Part shown: one piece after another, positions 53,876 to 63,050 of the stretch | Position numbering within the stretch: position 1 is the first letter of the stretch | Layout of the letters: each line of letters opens with the position of its first letter | Source: JAKANT01 sp035502095 | Lineage (GTDB): Bacteria > Pseudomonadota > Gammaproteobacteria > Burkholderiales > Burkholderiaceae_F | Assembly: GCA_035502095.1 (NCBI GenBank) | Contig: DATJUX010000011.1 | Span: 1-64,000, forward strand | Direction of reading: 5' to 3' | Length of the DNA stretch: 64,000 bases | Made by a program: the position numbers and the translations under genes | Notes under the pieces: generated by a model | The model's input: the letters and a program-made list of their open reading frames with translations, nothing else | Database searches by the model: none | Told to the model about the DNA's origin: nothing

Positions 53876-54834
53876 GAGCGGCCGCCGGCTGGCGCCCAGA
53901 ACGGGTAGAAGTTGAACCACGAGTACGGGGCGGCGCGGCAGGCTTGCTCGAGGCGCTGCGCATAGGCCGTCATGACCCGGGTCAGCACGGGCAACCGCTG
54001 CGCACGTGGCATCTCGATCCGCTCGAACAGCAGTTCGCAGCGCAACGTGTATCGCCCCTCGGCCTTCAGGCACGAGAGCCAGTAGACCGGGCAACCGAGC
54101 GCAGCGGCGAGCACCCACGGTCCGACCGGCAACGGTGCGGGCCGGCCCAGGAACGGGATCGCGAGGGTGGGACCGGGCCGTGCGCCGACCGGTACCCGGT
54201 CGGCCGCGATGACGACGAACTCGCCGCCTTCGACGCACTCCGACAGTTCGGCGGCGGCGGCCGCATCGAGTTCGGTCACCTGCAACAGATTGGCCGCGCT
54301 GGCCGGATTCAGGCGCGCCAGCAGGCGGTTGAAACGTTGCGCGTGGCGGGTGTGAACCAGGATCTTCATGCGCAAGGTAGGCAGGCGCCGCGCCAGCGCG
54401 CGCAGCACTTCGAGGTTGCCGCAGTGCGCGACTACCAGAACACCGCCCACACCTGCCCTCTCGGCGGCGAAGAAACGCGGATCGACGTCGAGTTCCATCG
54501 CGTCGAGATCGAGCGCGCCGGTCCAGGCCAGCGCCTTGTCCAGCAGGGCGTCGGCGAAACGCTCGATGTGCCGCGTCACGTGCCACCAGCGAATCGCGAG
54601 CGGCGCATCGGACGCGAGTTGCCCGATGCGTTGCAGGTATTCGACCGACGCGCGGCGCGCGACGCCGCGGGTCAACGTGAAGTAGAACGCGACCGGCCAG
54701 AGGATCAGCCGGTAAAGCCACCTGCCGCCGCACCGATAGACGCCGTAGAGGAACCAGAGCCCGGCGGACAAACCCGCTTCGCGCAGCGAAGCCCAGTGCA
54801 GCGGCCGCGCGGCGCGTTCAGCCACGTTCGCCAT
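53872..54834 (-). CDS. LpxL/HtrB-like lipid A acyltransferase-family protein (aryl polyene locus)
   Basis: This 320-aa membrane-anchored acyltransferase of the LpxL/MsbB family has the H(x4)E motif in VVAHCGNLEVLRAL, a hydrophobic N-terminal segment (SLREAGLSAGLWFLYGVYRCGGRWLYRLILW), FVVIAADRVPVG and a terminal YSWFNFYPFW. In aryl polyene loci these enzymes are thought to help attach the polyene to a lipid or sugar carrier. The start overlaps the GT2 gene by 17 bp. Confidence 0.9.
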   Translation of the reverse strand: MANVAERAARPLHWASLREAGLSAGLWFLYGVYRCGGRWLYRLILWPVAFYFTLTRGVARRASVEYLQRIGQLASDAPLAIRWWHVTRHIERFADALLDKALAWTGALDLDAMELDVDPRFFAAERAGVGGVLVVAHCGNLEVLRALARRLPTLRMKILVHTRHAQRFNRLLARLNPASAANLLQVTELDAAAAAELSECVEGGEFVVIAADRVPVGARPGPTLAIPFLGRPAPLPVGPWVLAAALGCPVYWLSCLKAEGRYTLRCELLFERIEMPRAQRLPVLTRVMTAYAQRLEQACRAAPYSWFNFYPFWAPAGGRS

Positions 54835-55597
54835 CGGAGCGCGCGACCAGGCGGCGCGCCAGCAGCACGGGCAGGCGCCGCACGAAGCCCGCGGCCAGGC
54901 GCAGATGCAGCCCCGCCATGCGCAGGTTGTCGCGCAGCAGGTCGAAGTGGGAAACGCCGTCGATCGGATAGGTCACTGGCGTCTCGAGGTTCACGACCCG
55001 GACCCCGGACCAGAACATGCGCACGATGATGTCGGTGTCGAACTGCATGCGCCGCCCGACCGGCGCCGCGTCGTCGAGCGCCACCGCGACCGCCAGCGGA
55101 TAGATGCGGAAGCCGCACATCGAGTCGCGAATCTCGAGCGACAGGGTGTAGAGCCAGACCAGCACGTTGGTGATGTAGCGTCCGTAGTAGCGCGCCTTCG
55201 GCACCGAAGCATCGTATTGCGGCACGCCGTTGATGATGGACCCCGGATGCGCACGCGCAGCGGCGACGAAGCGCGGGATGTCGCGCGGATCGTGCTGGCA
55301 GTCGGCGTCGATCTGCACGGCATGCGTGAACCCGGCGCGCTGCGCGGCGCGGAAACCGGCCAGCACGGCCACGCCCTTGCCGCGGTTCTGCGCCAGGCGT
55401 TCGACCCGCAGCCATGCCGACTCCGCCGCGGCCAGCGCGTCGATCGCCGCGGCGCAGGCGGGACCGCTTCCGTCATCGACCAGCCAGCACGTCAGGCCGC
55501 TGGCGCGCAGGCCGTCCACCAGCCTGGGCAGCGCGTGCTCGTGGTCAAAGACCGGAACGACCACGCATGGCCGGAAGGACGCCGTCGATTCCACCAT
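54818..55597 (-). CDS. GT2 glycosyltransferase (aryl polyene locus)
   Basis: This 259-aa family-2 glycosyltransferase has PVFDHEHALPRLVDGLRAS, CWLVDDGSGPA, AVQIDADCQHDPRDIP and a hydrophobic NVLVWLYTLSLEIRDSMCGFRIYP segment. It is likely to build the glycolipid to which the polyene is attached. The gene overlaps the LpxL-like gene by 17 bp and follows ACP 2 by 42 bp. Confidence 0.9.
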   Translation of the reverse strand: MVESTASFRPCVVVPVFDHEHALPRLVDGLRASGLTCWLVDDGSGPACAAAIDALAAAESAWLRVERLAQNRGKGVAVLAGFRAAQRAGFTHAVQIDADCQHDPRDIPRFVAAARAHPGSIINGVPQYDASVPKARYYGRYITNVLVWLYTLSLEIRDSMCGFRIYPLAVAVALDDAAPVGRRMQFDTDIIVRMFWSGVRVVNLETPVTYPIDGVSHFDLLRDNLRMAGLHLRLAAGFVRRLPVLLARRLVARSDGERG

Positions 55598-55639
55598 CAG
55601 CTTCGCGCCCGCGCGCGCGGGTTGGCCGGGCTCGCGCCG

Positions 55640-55897
55640 TCACTTCTCGAGTGCGAACAGCGCGGCCAACGCGTCCCCGACCGTACGCACGCTGCGAAAG
55701 GCCCGCACGTCGACCTTGCGCCCGAACGCCTGGTTGAACTGCAGGACGATGTCGGCGGCGTCGATCGAATCGAGGTCGAGGTCGACGGCGAGATCGGCCG
55801 TGGGCACGATGCGTTCGCGATCGACGGCGAAACACGTGTGCATGAACTCGGCCAGCCACTGCTCGACTTCATCGCGGGTCAGTGGATCGCGCCGCAT
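55640..55897 (-). CDS. Acyl carrier protein (aryl polyene ACP, second)
   Basis: This 85-aa carrier protein has the phosphopantetheine serine Ser44 in DLDLDSIDAADIV. An acidic helix II follows and the Ser-Ile-Asp context is typical of polyene ACPs. It is one of two adjacent ACPs, 22 bp after the first, which suggests that separate ACPs carry the starter and extender units. It is attached by the PPTase encoded at 56984. Confidence 0.92.
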   Translation of the reverse strand: MRRDPLTRDEVEQWLAEFMHTCFAVDRERIVPTADLAVDLDLDSIDAADIVLQFNQAFGRKVDVRAFRSVRTVGDALAALFALEK

Positions 55898-55919
55898 ACC
55901 GGGTCACCTTGCGATGCGG

Positions 55920-56201
55920 TCAGGCCGCCGAGCGCACCGGATCGGCCGGCCGCTGCCCGGCAACGAATCGCGTCAGGCTGCGCAGGCTCGCGAAGTGCTT
56001 GCGATTGTCTTCCGAGTCGGCCGTGAGGCGCACGCCATAGCGCTTGTTCAGCGCCACGCCTATCTCCAGCGCATCGATCGAATCGAGGCCGAGACCCTCG
56101 ACGAAGAGCGGCGCTTCCGGGTCGATATCGTCGACGCGCACGTCTTCCAGCCCGGTGCACGAGACGATCAGCTCGGCGATTTCCCGTTCAAGCGGCTCCA
56201 C
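55920..56201 (-). CDS. Acyl carrier protein (aryl polyene ACP, first)
   Basis: This 93-aa carrier protein has Ser41 in FVEGLGLDSIDALEIGVAL. The N-terminal helix (EPLEREIAELIVSCTGLED) is intact. The start is GTG 56201, overlapping the acyltransferase stop by 14 bp; a TTG at 56207 is possible. It pairs with the ACP at 55640. Confidence 0.9.
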   Translation of the reverse strand: MEPLEREIAELIVSCTGLEDVRVDDIDPEAPLFVEGLGLDSIDALEIGVALNKRYGVRLTADSEDNRKHFASLRSLTRFVAGQRPADPVRSAA

Positions 56202-56982
56202 TTGCAGCCATCTCCGTGTCGTACAGCTCTTGCAACCGATCATTCAGATCGCGCGCGGCAAGCGCCAGCGAATCGTGAGCCGCGACGATCTCCCCCACTT
56301 CGAACGGCGCTCGGACGTCAACGTCGAACCGCGGCAAGTCGAGCGGCATGTCGTGCCACGCCGCTCCTTTGTATAGCATCGGATTCGACACACGGATTGT
56401 AACCACGACCACGCGGCATCCCGTACGGACCGCGATATTTGCCGCGCCGCGCTGCAGCCGGACGGGCTGGCCGGGGGCCGTGCGAGTGCTTTCGGGGAAC
56501 ACGAGCACGCGCCCGCCGCGCGCGAGGACCTGGGCCGCCTCCGCAACCAGCGCGGGCCCTTCCGCATTCACGATATAACCCGCCGCTCCGACTGCCGGGC
56601 CGGTCACGGGGTTGTGCGCGAGCGCCGGCTTGGCGACGACCACCGCGTCCCGGATCAGGCCCAGCAGCAGGACGGCGTCGATCAGCGTCGGATGGTTGGC
56701 AACGACCAGCAGGCGCTCGCCGTCGAGGTGTTCGGCGCCCCGCACGTCGCAGTCGAACAGGCGCAGGATCAGCATCGTGCGCCAGAACAGGCGCATGCCG
56801 CCCCGGATGACCGTCCGGCTGACCCGTTGCCGCCGCTCCGCGCCGGTGACGAAGAGGCGCGCAATGGGGATCACCACGCTGCCCACCAACGTCGCGCCGA
56901 CGCCGAAGAAGATGAAGCACAGCGCGGCGGCGAGTTGGCGCCAGCGGCGGTTCAGCCGGGACGGGAGGTCGGTAAACGTCAT
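56188..56982 (-). CDS. PlsC/LpxL-type 1-acylglycerol-phosphate acyltransferase of the aryl polyene locus
   Basis: This 264-aa membrane acyltransferase has a hydrophobic N-terminal helix (LAAALCFIFFGVGATLVGSVVIPIARLF), VVANHPTLIDAVLLLGLI with an N-H-P-T-x-x-D variant of the HxxxxD acyltransferase motif, and VFPESTRTAPG (the phosphate-binding block). Such acyltransferases occur in aryl polyene clusters. The start at 56982 is 1 bp from the PPTase stop; an ATG at 56994 would overlap that gene and is also possible. Confidence 0.87.
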   Translation of the reverse strand: MTFTDLPSRLNRRWRQLAAALCFIFFGVGATLVGSVVIPIARLFVTGAERRQRVSRTVIRGGMRLFWRTMLILRLFDCDVRGAEHLDGERLLVVANHPTLIDAVLLLGLIRDAVVVAKPALAHNPVTGPAVGAAGYIVNAEGPALVAEAAQVLARGGRVLVFPESTRTAPGQPVRLQRGAANIAVRTGCRVVVVTIRVSNPMLYKGAAWHDMPLDLPRFDVDVRAPFEVGEIVAAHDSLALAARDLNDRLQELYDTEMAASGAA

Positions 56983-56983
56983 C

Positions 56984-57625
56984 TCAGCTGCCATAGCCGG
57001 CCGCCACCCGCGTTCTGCGGGTCCAGACCAGGTCGAGCACGCGCGCGGGTGTGTCCGCCGCGAGATCCAGTTGCGCCACCCGAGGAGGCGCGCCGGCGCA
57101 TACGGCGAGCGCATTGCCGGCCCAGGTCGCGACCCATGTGCCGGGGGTATCGGGACCGGCCTTGACTTCGGCTTCCCGCTGCGCCCAGGCGAGATACGCC
57201 TGCTCGATCGACTCGGTCTCGATCGCGCACACGAGCTTGACGATGGTCTGGATCTGCCGGTCCGCTTGCATGCGCTCGATGTCGACTCCCGCACCAGTCT
57301 CGCCGCGGTCGAGCAGCGCGGCAACCCACTGTTTTGAATGCGCCAGGCTGGGTCGCCAGCCGGGAGGTGCGATCAGCTCCACGCGTCCATCGGGCTGCGA
57401 GCATACGTCCACCTCGCGCACCGCGACACCCGTTCGGGCGGCGACCAACCGGCGCAGCAGGATGTGGCCCGCCACCAACTGGTCGCGACGCTCGGCCCGG
57501 ACGATGCGCTGCAGCCTCGCCCGCTCGCTCGCGGAAAGCCAGGTCCGATGATGCTCGAACCAGTCGGAGCGCGCCGCGGGCCCGATGTCGGCCAGCCACA
57601 ACCACGGAGGCGCCGCGCCCGTCAT
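56984..57625 (-). CDS. 4'-phosphopantetheinyl transferase (Sfp-like)
   Basis: This 213-aa PPTase would activate the two ACPs. It shows GAGVDIERMQ (Mg2+-binding Asp115 and Glu117) and WAQREAEVKA (the WxxKEAxxK-type motif with Glu151 and Lys155; the first lysine of the motif is Arg). The first motif SLAHSKQWVA follows PPGWRP. A dedicated PPTase inside the locus agrees with other aryl polyene clusters. The start lies 51 bp after the dehydratase stop. Confidence 0.92.
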   Translation of the reverse strand: MTGAAPPWLWLADIGPAARSDWFEHHRTWLSASERARLQRIVRAERRDQLVAGHILLRRLVAARTGVAVREVDVCSQPDGRVELIAPPGWRPSLAHSKQWVAALLDRGETGAGVDIERMQADRQIQTIVKLVCAIETESIEQAYLAWAQREAEVKAGPDTPGTWVATWAGNALAVCAGAPPRVAQLDLAADTPARVLDLVWTRRTRVAAGYGS

Positions 57626-57676
57626 GGGCGCTGGCAGTCGGGGCCGCGCACCCGAGCGGCTGCCCGCGCCACGTGC

Positions 57677-58102
57677 TCACGCCACCGCAAGCATGACACT
57701 GGCCCGGCCATGGACCAGCGACCGTACTCCGTCGCGCAGGTCGAACTCGTACGCGACCTGGTACGCCGAGCCGAGCAGGCACCGTGCGCACACGGTCAGG
57801 GCGCCCGCGATCGTGTCAAGGCGCGCCACCTGCCAAGCCAGCTCGTGCGCCGCGACGAGCAGCCCCACCCGCGGCTTGGCATCGCGACCCGCGACCAGCG
57901 CGCCGTGCAACGCCATGGCCTGCGCACCGTATTCCAGCCCGCATACGGCCGGCAGCCGGCCGTCGATGCGCATCGGGTTGGCGGCGTCGCGATGGCTGAG
58001 CACCGTGCACTCGATGTCCTCGTCGCTCCAGCGCACCACGGCCGCGATCATGCGCATCGCGCCCACGTGCGGCAGCAGGTGCTCGATGCGGTCGCTCAAC
58101 AT
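57677..58102 (-). CDS. Hotdog 3-hydroxyacyl-ACP dehydratase (ApeP-like)
   Basis: This 141-aa single-hotdog protein has IEHLLPHVGAMRMIAAVVRW, a start typical of ApeP/FabA-type dehydratases where LLPHRGPM normally appears, and an AVCGLEYGAQAMALHGAL helix with the catalytic acidic residue. It probably removes water from 3-hydroxyacyl-ACP during polyene growth, together with the second dehydratase at 63043. The ATG at 58102 overlaps the chain-length factor stop by 7 bp. Confidence 0.88.
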   Translation of the reverse strand: MLSDRIEHLLPHVGAMRMIAAVVRWSDEDIECTVLSHRDAANPMRIDGRLPAVCGLEYGAQAMALHGALVAGRDAKPRVGLLVAAHELAWQVARLDTIAGALTVCARCLLGSAYQVAYEFDLRDGVRSLVHGRASVMLAVA

Positions 58103-58893
58103 GGCGCCACATCCACCACCAATTGGCCGCCGTTCGTCATGTCGAGCACGATTTGCGCCGGCGCGCGGCGCGCCAGCGCTTCGAGCAACGGCAGCAGTCG
58201 GGCACTCGGATTGTGCCGGCGAACGTATTCCAGTTCCGGCGCGCGGCACACCGAGAGCGGCCGATCCTCGTGGGCGGTCCTCGCGACGACGATCTGCGCC
58301 AGCTGGCCCTGGGCCGGTTCCGGCGCGAGCGCGAGCGCGACGCCGAACGGATCGGCGATCGGCCGAATGTCCGCCAGCGGCCCGGTGTAAGGCGCGTCGA
58401 ACGCGACGAACAAGGCGGGCGTCGACTCGGTCGTGAGCAGCACGCTCGCCTCGAGCAGGCCCGCCGCGGCACTGGCATCGTGCGCGCCGAGCGTGATCGA
58501 CGAAGCGTGGCACGCCACCGCGATGCTGTAGTAGCCCGCCGCGGCGTTGTGCACCGAGTTGTGAAAGCGTGTCGGCGAAATCTGCGTATCGCCGGCCGCA
58601 AGTGCGGTACAAAGGTCGTTGGTGATGTCCGGGCTGCCCGAGCTCGACGCGAACACCGTCGGCAGCTCGCCGGGCTTCCACCCGGCATACATCAGCGCTT
58701 CCTTGGTCACCGACAGCACGACGCGCGTGCTCAGCGTCGCACGCCGTCGCTCGACGGCGGGAAGCCAGTCCGCGGGAGGCAGCCTGGCATCGCTCCCGGC
58801 CACCGGTTCGCCGAGCAGACGTTCGCGACACGCCTGCCAGGATGGCAGGAGCGGCGACCAGACCCCGATCCCGGCGACGTAGCTCGGCGTCAT
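58096..58893 (-). CDS. Beta-ketoacyl synthase chain-length factor (ApeC-like)
   Basis: This 265-aa protein is the CLF of the aryl polyene synthase: a shortened ketosynthase fold (YVAGIGVWSPLLPSWQACRERL, FASSSGSPDITNDLC, HNSVHNAAAGYYSIA) that has no Cys-His-His triad. By analogy, it heterodimerises with a ketosynthase and limits chain length. It starts 1 bp within the stop of the KS gene. Length matches the CLF class (about 250 aa) and not a full ketosynthase. Confidence 0.91.
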   Translation of the reverse strand: MTPSYVAGIGVWSPLLPSWQACRERLLGEPVAGSDARLPPADWLPAVERRRATLSTRVVLSVTKEALMYAGWKPGELPTVFASSSGSPDITNDLCTALAAGDTQISPTRFHNSVHNAAAGYYSIAVACHASSITLGAHDASAAAGLLEASVLLTTESTPALFVAFDAPYTGPLADIRPIADPFGVALALAPEPAQGQLAQIVVARTAHEDRPLSVCRAPELEYVRRHNPSARLLPLLEALARRAPAQIVLDMTNGGQLVVDVAPC

Positions 58894-60131
58894 CACGTCA
58901 TCCGGCCGAAGATCAGGCTGCAGTTGCTGCCGCCGAAGCCGAAGGAGTTCGACAGCACGTAGTCGAAACTGGCCTCGAGGTTGTCGGTGAGCAGCCAGTT
59001 CGGACACTCCGGGTCTTTTTCTTCGGTGTTGAGCGTGCCCGGCGCGAAGTTCGACCTCAGCGCGAGCAGCGACACCGCGGCCTCGGTGATGCCCGCGGCG
59101 CCGAGCAGATGACCGAACCAGGACTTGGTCGAACTGCCCGGCACGGAGCTGCCGAAGACGGCGGCAACCGCGCGGCCTTCTGCAACGTCGTTGGCGCGCG
59201 TCGCCGTGCCGTGCAGGTTGATGTAGCCGACCTCGCGCGGTTGCAGTCCGGCCCGCTCGAGGGCGCCGCGCATCGCGAGCTGGGCGCCGAGCCCCTCCGG
59301 ATGCGGCGACGACATGTGATGCGCGTCGCTCGACTCGCCCCAGCCCGCCAGGCGCGCCAGCGCCTGGGGCGCCCGCTCGGCGAACTCGAGCAGTGCAAAA
59401 CCCGCACCTTCGCCGATCGAGATGCCGCGCCGATCCGGTGCGAACGGGCGGCACGGATCGGGCGACAGCAGTTCGAGCGACCCGAATCCGTACAGCGTCG
59501 TCAGGCACAGCGAATCGACGCCGCCCACGATCGCAGCGTCGGCCACACCGGCGCGCATGAGCCGCGCGGCGGCAGCGAAGACCTTCGCACTCGACGAGCA
59601 CGCGGTCGACACCACGTAGGACGGGCCGCTCAGCCCGAGCACCTCGGCCACGAACGCCGCGACCGAATAGCAGTTGAGGGTGGTGGCATAGTGAAACTCC
59701 TCCGGCAGCGGACCGGCGCCGGCGCGCGCGTGGTATGCCCACTCCGCCTGCAACATGCCCGAGGTGCTGGTGCCGAAGATCACCGCGACACGATCCGCAC
59801 CGTATCGCTCCCTGACCCGCACCGCTTGCGCGAGAAAGTCGTCCTGCTGCAGCCCGAGCCACGCGAGCCGGTTGTTGCGGCAGTCGAACTGCGCGAGATG
59901 CGGCGGCAGGACGACCGCGTCGACGCCTTCGACCGGGCCGACAAACGTTTCGATCCGATGCAGGCGCCCGAACTGCGCCAGCTCCGGCGGTCCGAACTCG
60001 CACGCGCGCAACGCACCGCGCCGCGTGAGCAGGGCCTGCAGGAGGGCTTCGCGTCCACCCCCGACGGCGGTGGTGGCGGTGAAGTCGGAAACGACGATCG
60101 GACTGCGCTCGTGCGACACGTTCTCAGGCAT
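58893..60131 (-). CDS. Beta-ketoacyl-ACP synthase (aryl polyene KS, first)
   Basis: This 412-aa ketosynthase has Cys178 in VVSTACSSSAKVF, His307 in INLHGTATRAND and His341 in STKSWFGHLLGAAG, so it is catalytically complete. Its C-terminal NSFGFGGSNCSLIFG is typical. It probably pairs with the CLF that begins at its stop. The ATG at 60131 overlaps the MMPL gene by 8 bp. The two KS genes share only the catalytic motifs by eye, so they are not a recent duplication. Confidence 0.94.
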   Translation of the reverse strand: MPENVSHERSPIVVSDFTATTAVGGGREALLQALLTRRGALRACEFGPPELAQFGRLHRIETFVGPVEGVDAVVLPPHLAQFDCRNNRLAWLGLQQDDFLAQAVRVRERYGADRVAVIFGTSTSGMLQAEWAYHARAGAGPLPEEFHYATTLNCYSVAAFVAEVLGLSGPSYVVSTACSSSAKVFAAAARLMRAGVADAAIVGGVDSLCLTTLYGFGSLELLSPDPCRPFAPDRRGISIGEGAGFALLEFAERAPQALARLAGWGESSDAHHMSSPHPEGLGAQLAMRGALERAGLQPREVGYINLHGTATRANDVAEGRAVAAVFGSSVPGSSTKSWFGHLLGAAGITEAAVSLLALRSNFAPGTLNTEEKDPECPNWLLTDNLEASFDYVLSNSFGFGGSNCSLIFGRMT

Positions 60132-62451
60132 CAGGCGGTTCGACCGCCGCGCATGCAGCACTGGCGGCGAGCCCCGCGAGCGTACCGATGGCGACGGTCG
60201 TTCCAATCATATGCAAAACCGGGGTGGTCGACGTGGCAAGGAGCACGAAAGCGATGAAGGTGGTCGCAGAAGCGAGGGCGACCGAGGCGAGGGTGGTGCG
60301 CCGCGCCGCGCTATCGGCCGGCAATCGGCAGAAGAAGATGGCGTAGTTCGACCCGATTCCTGCCACGAGCAGCAGGGCGACGAGGTGGAACAGCGTCAAT
60401 GACCCCTCGATGTGGACAAGGGTGCCCGCCGTGACGAGCACCGCGGCGGCAAGCGCCGCACCGATGCGCAGGACGACGCGGGCGTTGCGCATTTGCACGA
60501 CGAGCAGCAGGACGATGAGCGCGCCCCCGGCGAGTGCGGCCCAGAGCGCGGTGCGGCGGTAGTCCGCGAGCAGCCGTTCGACATCGTCCTTCAGGTCGAT
60601 CAGCGTCGCGCCGTGCGCCTTGATGGCGCCCCGCAGTTGCGCCGCCTTCTCTTCGTCGACCCCGTGCACGGTGACCAGCACGGCCGTGCTTCCGCTTGGG
60701 CGCGCGACCAGCTGCGCCGTCAGCCGCTGCCCCAATCCGCTGCCCGCGTAGTACGCCGGGGTCAGAAGCGGTCCGGCGCGCGCCTTCTCGACGTCGTCCA
60801 CGAACGGCGCGAACGCGTTCGGCGCGAAGTTGCTCGATGCGACCGCGCTGGCGAGCGCGGCCTGCAACGCGGCTCGTTCCGGCAAAGCCGCCTGTCGCGC
60901 GCGCTGCGTGCGCTCGCTTGGCAGCACGTCGGCGGGTGAGTCGAACGCGACCAGGGCGCCGGACTCGCGCGCCTTTTCCAGCGTTGGGCGCAATGCCTCG
61001 GTCTGCTCGAGCGCCTCCTGCTGGTTCGGACGTTCGAGCGCGATCAGCCACCGGACCTCCGGCAGCGCAGCATCGCCGCGCAGGCGCGCGTCGAGCGCAC
61101 CGGCACCGGACCCGAGCGGCGAGATCGAGGACAACGAGTCGATCCAGACGCCCGAACCTCTGGCCGCGATCTGGACCACCGCCAGGACCAGCGCCGCCGC
61201 GATGACCGCCTGCACGGCGCGCTGGATGCCGCGCCTGGCCGGCGGCCAGTCGAAAGGCAGCGGATGCGGCCTGGGCGGAGGCAGGAGCGCAGGCAGGTGG
61301 TAGCGCGCGACCGCGCCGGACACGACGATGCCGACCAGGGAGAACACGCCGAGCTGCGCCAGGCCGCGGAATCCGGACAGGATCATCGCGAGGAACCCGG
61401 CAGCCGACGACAACACGGCGAGCAGCAGCGCGCGCCACAGCCGGCCGTTGCCGCGCGCATCGCCCGGCGGCGCGCGCTGGAGGTGGACATAGATCGCGTA
61501 GTCGACGGCCTCGCCGATCAGCGTGAGGCCGAAGCCGAGCGTGATGCCGTGGATCTCGCCGAACGCAAGCGCGATCACGGCGAGCCCGGCCAACGCACCG
61601 GTGCCGACCGGCACGGCAGCGAGCAACAGGAAGCGCGGGCTGCGCAGCACCGACAGCAGGAGGCCCGCGATCAGGATGGTCGCGAGTATCGACAGGCGGC
61701 GCGCATCGCGCTCGATGCGTGCGCGCGATTCCACGGCGAACACGCCCGGGCCCGCGAGCTGCAACGACACCTCGGCAGCGTCCGCGACCGCATCGCGGCT
61801 CGCGGCAAAAGCCGCCTGCAACGCCCTTTGCGCCTGCTCCTGCGCGTCGATGTTGAAGCCGGGGTTGCGCGTCTGCGCGAGCACGATCGCGGTCCGCCCG
61901 TCGGCCGTGAACCAGACGCCATGCCTCGTGCGCGGCGGCGGACGCTGTGCCAGGCGCTCGACCACGGCGATCATCTCGCCGGTCGGGTCGCGCGGCGCCA
62001 TCGGCCGCACCAGGGGCGCGATCGCCGACGTGAGACGACGCTCGAGGCGATCGAGCGCCGCGCGCAGTCCCCCGGTGGTGAACTCGGCCGGCTCGATCTG
62101 CGGGCTGAGCAGATATCGCGCGTCGAACAGCAATTGCTGCTCGCGCTCGAAGTCCTTCGGATCGCCGCTCACCACGAACGTGAAATGCGGATCGGAGCGC
62201 AGGCGGACCGCCAGCGACGCGGCGACGCGTGCCGCCTTCTCCGACTGCGCTTCGTCGGGAACGGAAACGCCGATCAGGACCAGTCGTGCCGCGATGCCGT
62301 CGCGGAGCTGCTCGGCGAGCAGGCGCTGTTCAGGCGTAGCCGGCCCCGGCAGGAAGGCCGCGATATCGGTGGCGATCGGCGCGCGCGCGACCACCCATGC
62401 GCACGCGGCGAGCGCGACCAGAAGCGCCAACCAGCGGACGATCAGGCTCAT
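60124..62451 (-). CDS. MMPL/RND-family exporter (aryl polyene locus)
   Basis: This 775-aa two-repeat RND transporter has the MMPL pattern with periplasmic loops and hydrophobic blocks, GEAVDYAIYVHLQR at about residue 317 and GIGSNYAIFFCRL at about residue 700. The second motif has Asn where many MMPLs have Asp, which may alter proton coupling. Such transporters carry the polyene glycolipid to the outer membrane together with the LolA-like protein encoded next. It overlaps the LolA stop by 4 bp. Confidence 0.93.
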   Translation of the reverse strand: MSLIVRWLALLVALAACAWVVARAPIATDIAAFLPGPATPEQRLLAEQLRDGIAARLVLIGVSVPDEAQSEKAARVAASLAVRLRSDPHFTFVVSGDPKDFEREQQLLFDARYLLSPQIEPAEFTTGGLRAALDRLERRLTSAIAPLVRPMAPRDPTGEMIAVVERLAQRPPPRTRHGVWFTADGRTAIVLAQTRNPGFNIDAQEQAQRALQAAFAASRDAVADAAEVSLQLAGPGVFAVESRARIERDARRLSILATILIAGLLLSVLRSPRFLLLAAVPVGTGALAGLAVIALAFGEIHGITLGFGLTLIGEAVDYAIYVHLQRAPPGDARGNGRLWRALLLAVLSSAAGFLAMILSGFRGLAQLGVFSLVGIVVSGAVARYHLPALLPPPRPHPLPFDWPPARRGIQRAVQAVIAAALVLAVVQIAARGSGVWIDSLSSISPLGSGAGALDARLRGDAALPEVRWLIALERPNQQEALEQTEALRPTLEKARESGALVAFDSPADVLPSERTQRARQAALPERAALQAALASAVASSNFAPNAFAPFVDDVEKARAGPLLTPAYYAGSGLGQRLTAQLVARPSGSTAVLVTVHGVDEEKAAQLRGAIKAHGATLIDLKDDVERLLADYRRTALWAALAGGALIVLLLVVQMRNARVVLRIGAALAAAVLVTAGTLVHIEGSLTLFHLVALLLVAGIGSNYAIFFCRLPADSAARRTTLASVALASATTFIAFVLLATSTTPVLHMIGTTVAIGTLAGLAASAACAAVEPPDA

Positions 62452-63050
62452 GACGCGGGGCTCAGGAGGATTTCCGTGCGGTCGCCGCTCGTGTCGGTGA
62501 ACTCGATCCGCTCGACCTCAGCGCGCTCGCCGGCCATGCTGATCGTGCTGACGCCACCGCCGGCCGCTTCGTCGATCTTCATGATGGGTGTCATCTCGAT
62601 GCGCCAGCGCGGCAAGGGGTGCGTCATCGTGACCACGTAGTTCCTGCGCAGCGTCGCGAGGTCGCCGGCAAGCGTGGCGCGAATGGTCAGCACCAGGTTC
62701 GCGAGCTGCGGGATCGTCGCGAGCGACGCCTTGCGCTCCGTCACCTTGCCGTCGTCGCCTTCGATGCGCAGCGTTGCGGTTTCGGCGTCGATGCGGACCT
62801 TTTCCTTGCGCGGGCTCACGACATCGCGTTCGAGCAGCGCGGGCGGCTTGAAGTAGAGCGTGCCGCGCGCTTCGGGCGGATTGCGAAACAGCACCGAGTA
62901 GCGCCGCTCGACGAAGGCCTTGCGCCGCTCGCCTTGTGCCGCGAACAGCGCGAACAGGCCTTCCAGGTCGTCCCCGCCCGCTCGGGCCGGCGCCGTGCTG
63001 CTCAAGAGCGCACCGGCCAGGACGCACAGGACCGCGCGGCGCTCAGTCAT
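62448..63050 (-). CDS. LolA-like outer-membrane lipid carrier (aryl polyene locus)
   Basis: This 200-aa exported protein has a signal peptide (RAVLCVLAGALLSSTAPARA) and LolA-type sequence: FALFAAQGERRKAFVERRYSVLF, GTLYFKPPALLERDVV, and ATIPQLANLVLTIRATLAGD. It probably receives the polyene lipid from the MMPL exporter and passes it to the outer membrane. The ATG at 63050 overlaps the dehydratase gene by 8 bp. The longer frame back to 63239 has no family sequence. Confidence 0.9.
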   Translation of the reverse strand: MTERRAVLCVLAGALLSSTAPARAGGDDLEGLFALFAAQGERRKAFVERRYSVLFRNPPEARGTLYFKPPALLERDVVSPRKEKVRIDAETATLRIEGDDGKVTERKASLATIPQLANLVLTIRATLAGDLATLRRNYVVTMTHPLPRWRIEMTPIMKIDEAAGGGVSTISMAGERAEVERIEFTDTSGDRTEILLSPAS

